NCBI GenBank assembly: GCA_964569715.1
Contig: CAZMUD010000016.1
Coordinates: 1 to 21,055, forward strand
Length of the DNA stretch: 21,055 nt
Source of the DNA: CAZMUD01 sp964569715
Lineage (GTDB): Bacteria > Chloroflexota > Dehalococcoidia > Dehalococcoidales > UBA2162
Reading direction: 5' to 3'
The position numbers and the translations under genes are program-made. How positions within the stretch are numbered: the stretch's first letter is position 1; the number at the start of each line of letters is the position of its first letter. This document shows positions 20,172-21,055 of this stretch, in pieces. Under the pieces are notes generated by a model. That model had not been told where the DNA came from. It saw only the letters and a list, made by a program, of their open reading frames with translations, and did no database searches.

Positions 20172-20930
20172 ATGATTCCCAAGGGGTTCAGCTTGGAAGG
20201 GAAAGTAGCTGTAGTAGCTGGAGCGGGGCGAAGCTGGCTTAAAGCACTGGCTTCGTTCCTGGCTGAGGCGGGGGCCGATGTTGCCCTTGCTGACCAAGAC
20301 CGAAAGCAAATGGAGGAAGCGGCTCAGGAGGTGAAGAACTGGGGCCGGCAGGCGATTGTTATCCCGACCGATGTGACCAGCTATCAGCAGATTGAAGAAA
20401 TGGCGGTAGCGGTCACCTCCCAGTGGGAGAAGATAGATATCTTGGTCAATAGCATGGACCTCCAGTTTGCCCAGCCCTTGCTCGAAGTAACCGAGGAGGA
20501 ATGGCACCGAGTGATAACTACCAACCTGACTGCGGTCTTTCTGTGCACCAAGGCAGTGGGCAAACACATGATGGAAAGAAAAGAGGGCAAGGTTATTACC
20601 ATCACTTCTGTCCTGGCCGAGAGGGGCCTGCCCAATAGCACTGCATATTGCGCTAGTAAGGGAGGGGTTGGTCAGTTTACCAAGGCCTTAGCTCTGGAGT
20701 GGGCACGACAGAATATAAGGGTTAATGCTATCGGGGTAGGTTGGATATCTGGGGAGGCCGAAGGTGAGGAAGGAGAGTTAAGAGACCCTTTGGTGCGCTA
20801 CATCCCGCTGCGTCGCCTGTATCGGCCCGATGACCTCGGAGCGCTATTAGTATACCTTGCTTCTGATGCCTCGAGTTATGTGACCGGGCAGACCTACTTT
20901 GTTAGCGGTGGAGTGATGGCTCACGGCTAG
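20172..20930 (+). CDS. SDR-family protein with degenerate cofactor motif
   Basis: 252 aa, a tandem paralogue of the preceding SDR (both share KxxDILVN, TNLT, YCxxK and LVYLASDAS..VTG blocks). The catalytic Ser146 and Tyr159-x3-Lys163 (YCASK) and Asn118 are kept, as is Asp41 after beta-2. The dinucleotide-binding TGxxxGxG reads AGAGRSWL (16-23: Thr to Ala, second Gly to Ser, third Gly to Leu), and the NNAG motif reads NSMD (93-96). Cofactor binding is probably altered, so it may be a partner subunit of the first SDR, a specialised enzyme with an unusual cofactor site, or an inactive paralogue. GGGAGG precedes the ATG at 20172. It is the last gene before the tRNA-Arg. Confidence 0.87.
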   Translation: MIPKGFSLEGKVAVVAGAGRSWLKALASFLAEAGADVALADQDRKQMEEAAQEVKNWGRQAIVIPTDVTSYQQIEEMAVAVTSQWEKIDILVNSMDLQFAQPLLEVTEEEWHRVITTNLTAVFLCTKAVGKHMMERKEGKVITITSVLAERGLPNSTAYCASKGGVGQFTKALALEWARQNIRVNAIGVGWISGEAEGEEGELRDPLVRYIPLRRLYRPDDLGALLVYLASDASSYVTGQTYFVSGGVMAHG

Positions 20931-20968
20931 AACGGCTACTGGCTTTGGGGTATTATAGCTTCAAAAAG

Positions 20969-20990
20969 TGGCGCGCCTAGAGGGATTCGA
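20969..20990 (+). repeat. tRNA-Arg 3' end, right copy of att-like direct repeat
   Basis: The last 22 nt of the tRNA gene (CCA to T loop, read on the minus strand), repeated with two mismatches at 16996-17017. tRNA 3' ends are the preferred sites of tyrosine integrases, and the DNA between the copies lies on the 3' side of the tRNA, as it would after such an insertion. Confidence 0.75.
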
Positions 20991-21044
20991 ACCCACGACC
21001 CTCGGTTCCGAAGACCGATGCTCTGTCCGCTGAGCTATAGGCGC
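20969..21044 (-). tRNA. tRNA-Arg (anticodon TCG), CCA encoded
   Basis: 76 nt on the minus strand from 21044. Perfect 7-bp acceptor stem GCGCCTA/TAGGCGC, D arm GCTC/GAGC, anticodon stem TCGGT/ACCGA with loop CTTCGGA, so anticodon TCG (reads CGA, or CGN with wobble), 5-nt variable loop, T loop TTCGAAT, discriminator G, then genomic CCA and C-TTTTT. The T-stem GTGGG/CCCTC has a U-U mismatch at 50-64. Its 3' side lies inside the att-like repeat, so it may have been replaced by integration. Confidence 0.95.
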
Positions 21045-21055
21045 ACGCTCTATTT

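Overview
The window reads as a chromosomal piece of an uncultured anaerobe, most likely a Dehalococcoidia-type member of the Chloroflexota recovered as a metagenome scaffold. This is an inference from gene content: VOC, HpaB/AbfD-like and SDR catabolic genes, a stand-alone NDP-forming acyl-CoA synthetase alpha subunit, an ATP-type PEP carboxykinase homologue, and intergenic GC-rich palindromes of a kind I associate with that class. No rRNA or marker tree is available to confirm it. Starts are flexible: rpsO, pnp and fabF use TTG and hicB uses GTG.

Layout. (1) 1-3847, minus strand: an operon rpsO-pnp-dapB-asd joining ribosome and RNA-decay genes to lysine/threonine (aspartate-family) synthesis, with a good promoter upstream of rpsO and a folded leader before pnp. 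(2) 3882-4803: a compact cassette of a small basic GGLKGGKARA-type protein gene facing a hicA-hicB toxin-antitoxin pair. The stop codons overlap tail to tail. The hicAB promoter carries a perfect 22-bp palindrome and the other promoter a direct repeat. (3) 4850-8666, plus strand: ylxP (DUF503), an MrfA/YprA-type repair helicase, lgt and a 57-aa membrane protein. The lgt segment is bracketed by two clusters of strong palindromes. (4) 8931-11923, minus strand: fabF and recJ, overlapping by 14 nt, behind a clear promoter. (5) 11936-12145: an assembly gap of 100 N whose two flanks are the same 55 bases, so the gap is probably an unmerged contig overlap lying at the edge of a small palindromic repeat. 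(6) 12233-14882, plus strand: mtaB and an acyl-CoA synthetase alpha-type gene. (7) 14905-16992: a GNAT gene (minus) diverging from a PEP carboxykinase homologue (plus), each with an extended -10 promoter. (8) 16996-20990: a catabolic block of a VOC protein, an AbfD/HpaB-like flavoprotein and two tandem SDRs. (9) 20969-21044, minus strand: tRNA-Arg(TCG).

The most interesting structure is that block (8) is flanked by a direct repeat of the tRNA-Arg 3' end: 22 nt, 20 identical, at 16996-17017 and 20969-20990. This is the geometry of an island integrated at a tRNA gene, although no integrase is visible. Inside it several enzymes have lost family-defining residues. The AbfD-like protein lacks three of the four iron-sulfur ligands, the second SDR has a broken dinucleotide-binding motif, and the VOC protein has Gln for the first metal His. 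The block therefore looks like a diverged catabolic module whose chemistry should not be read directly from the family names.
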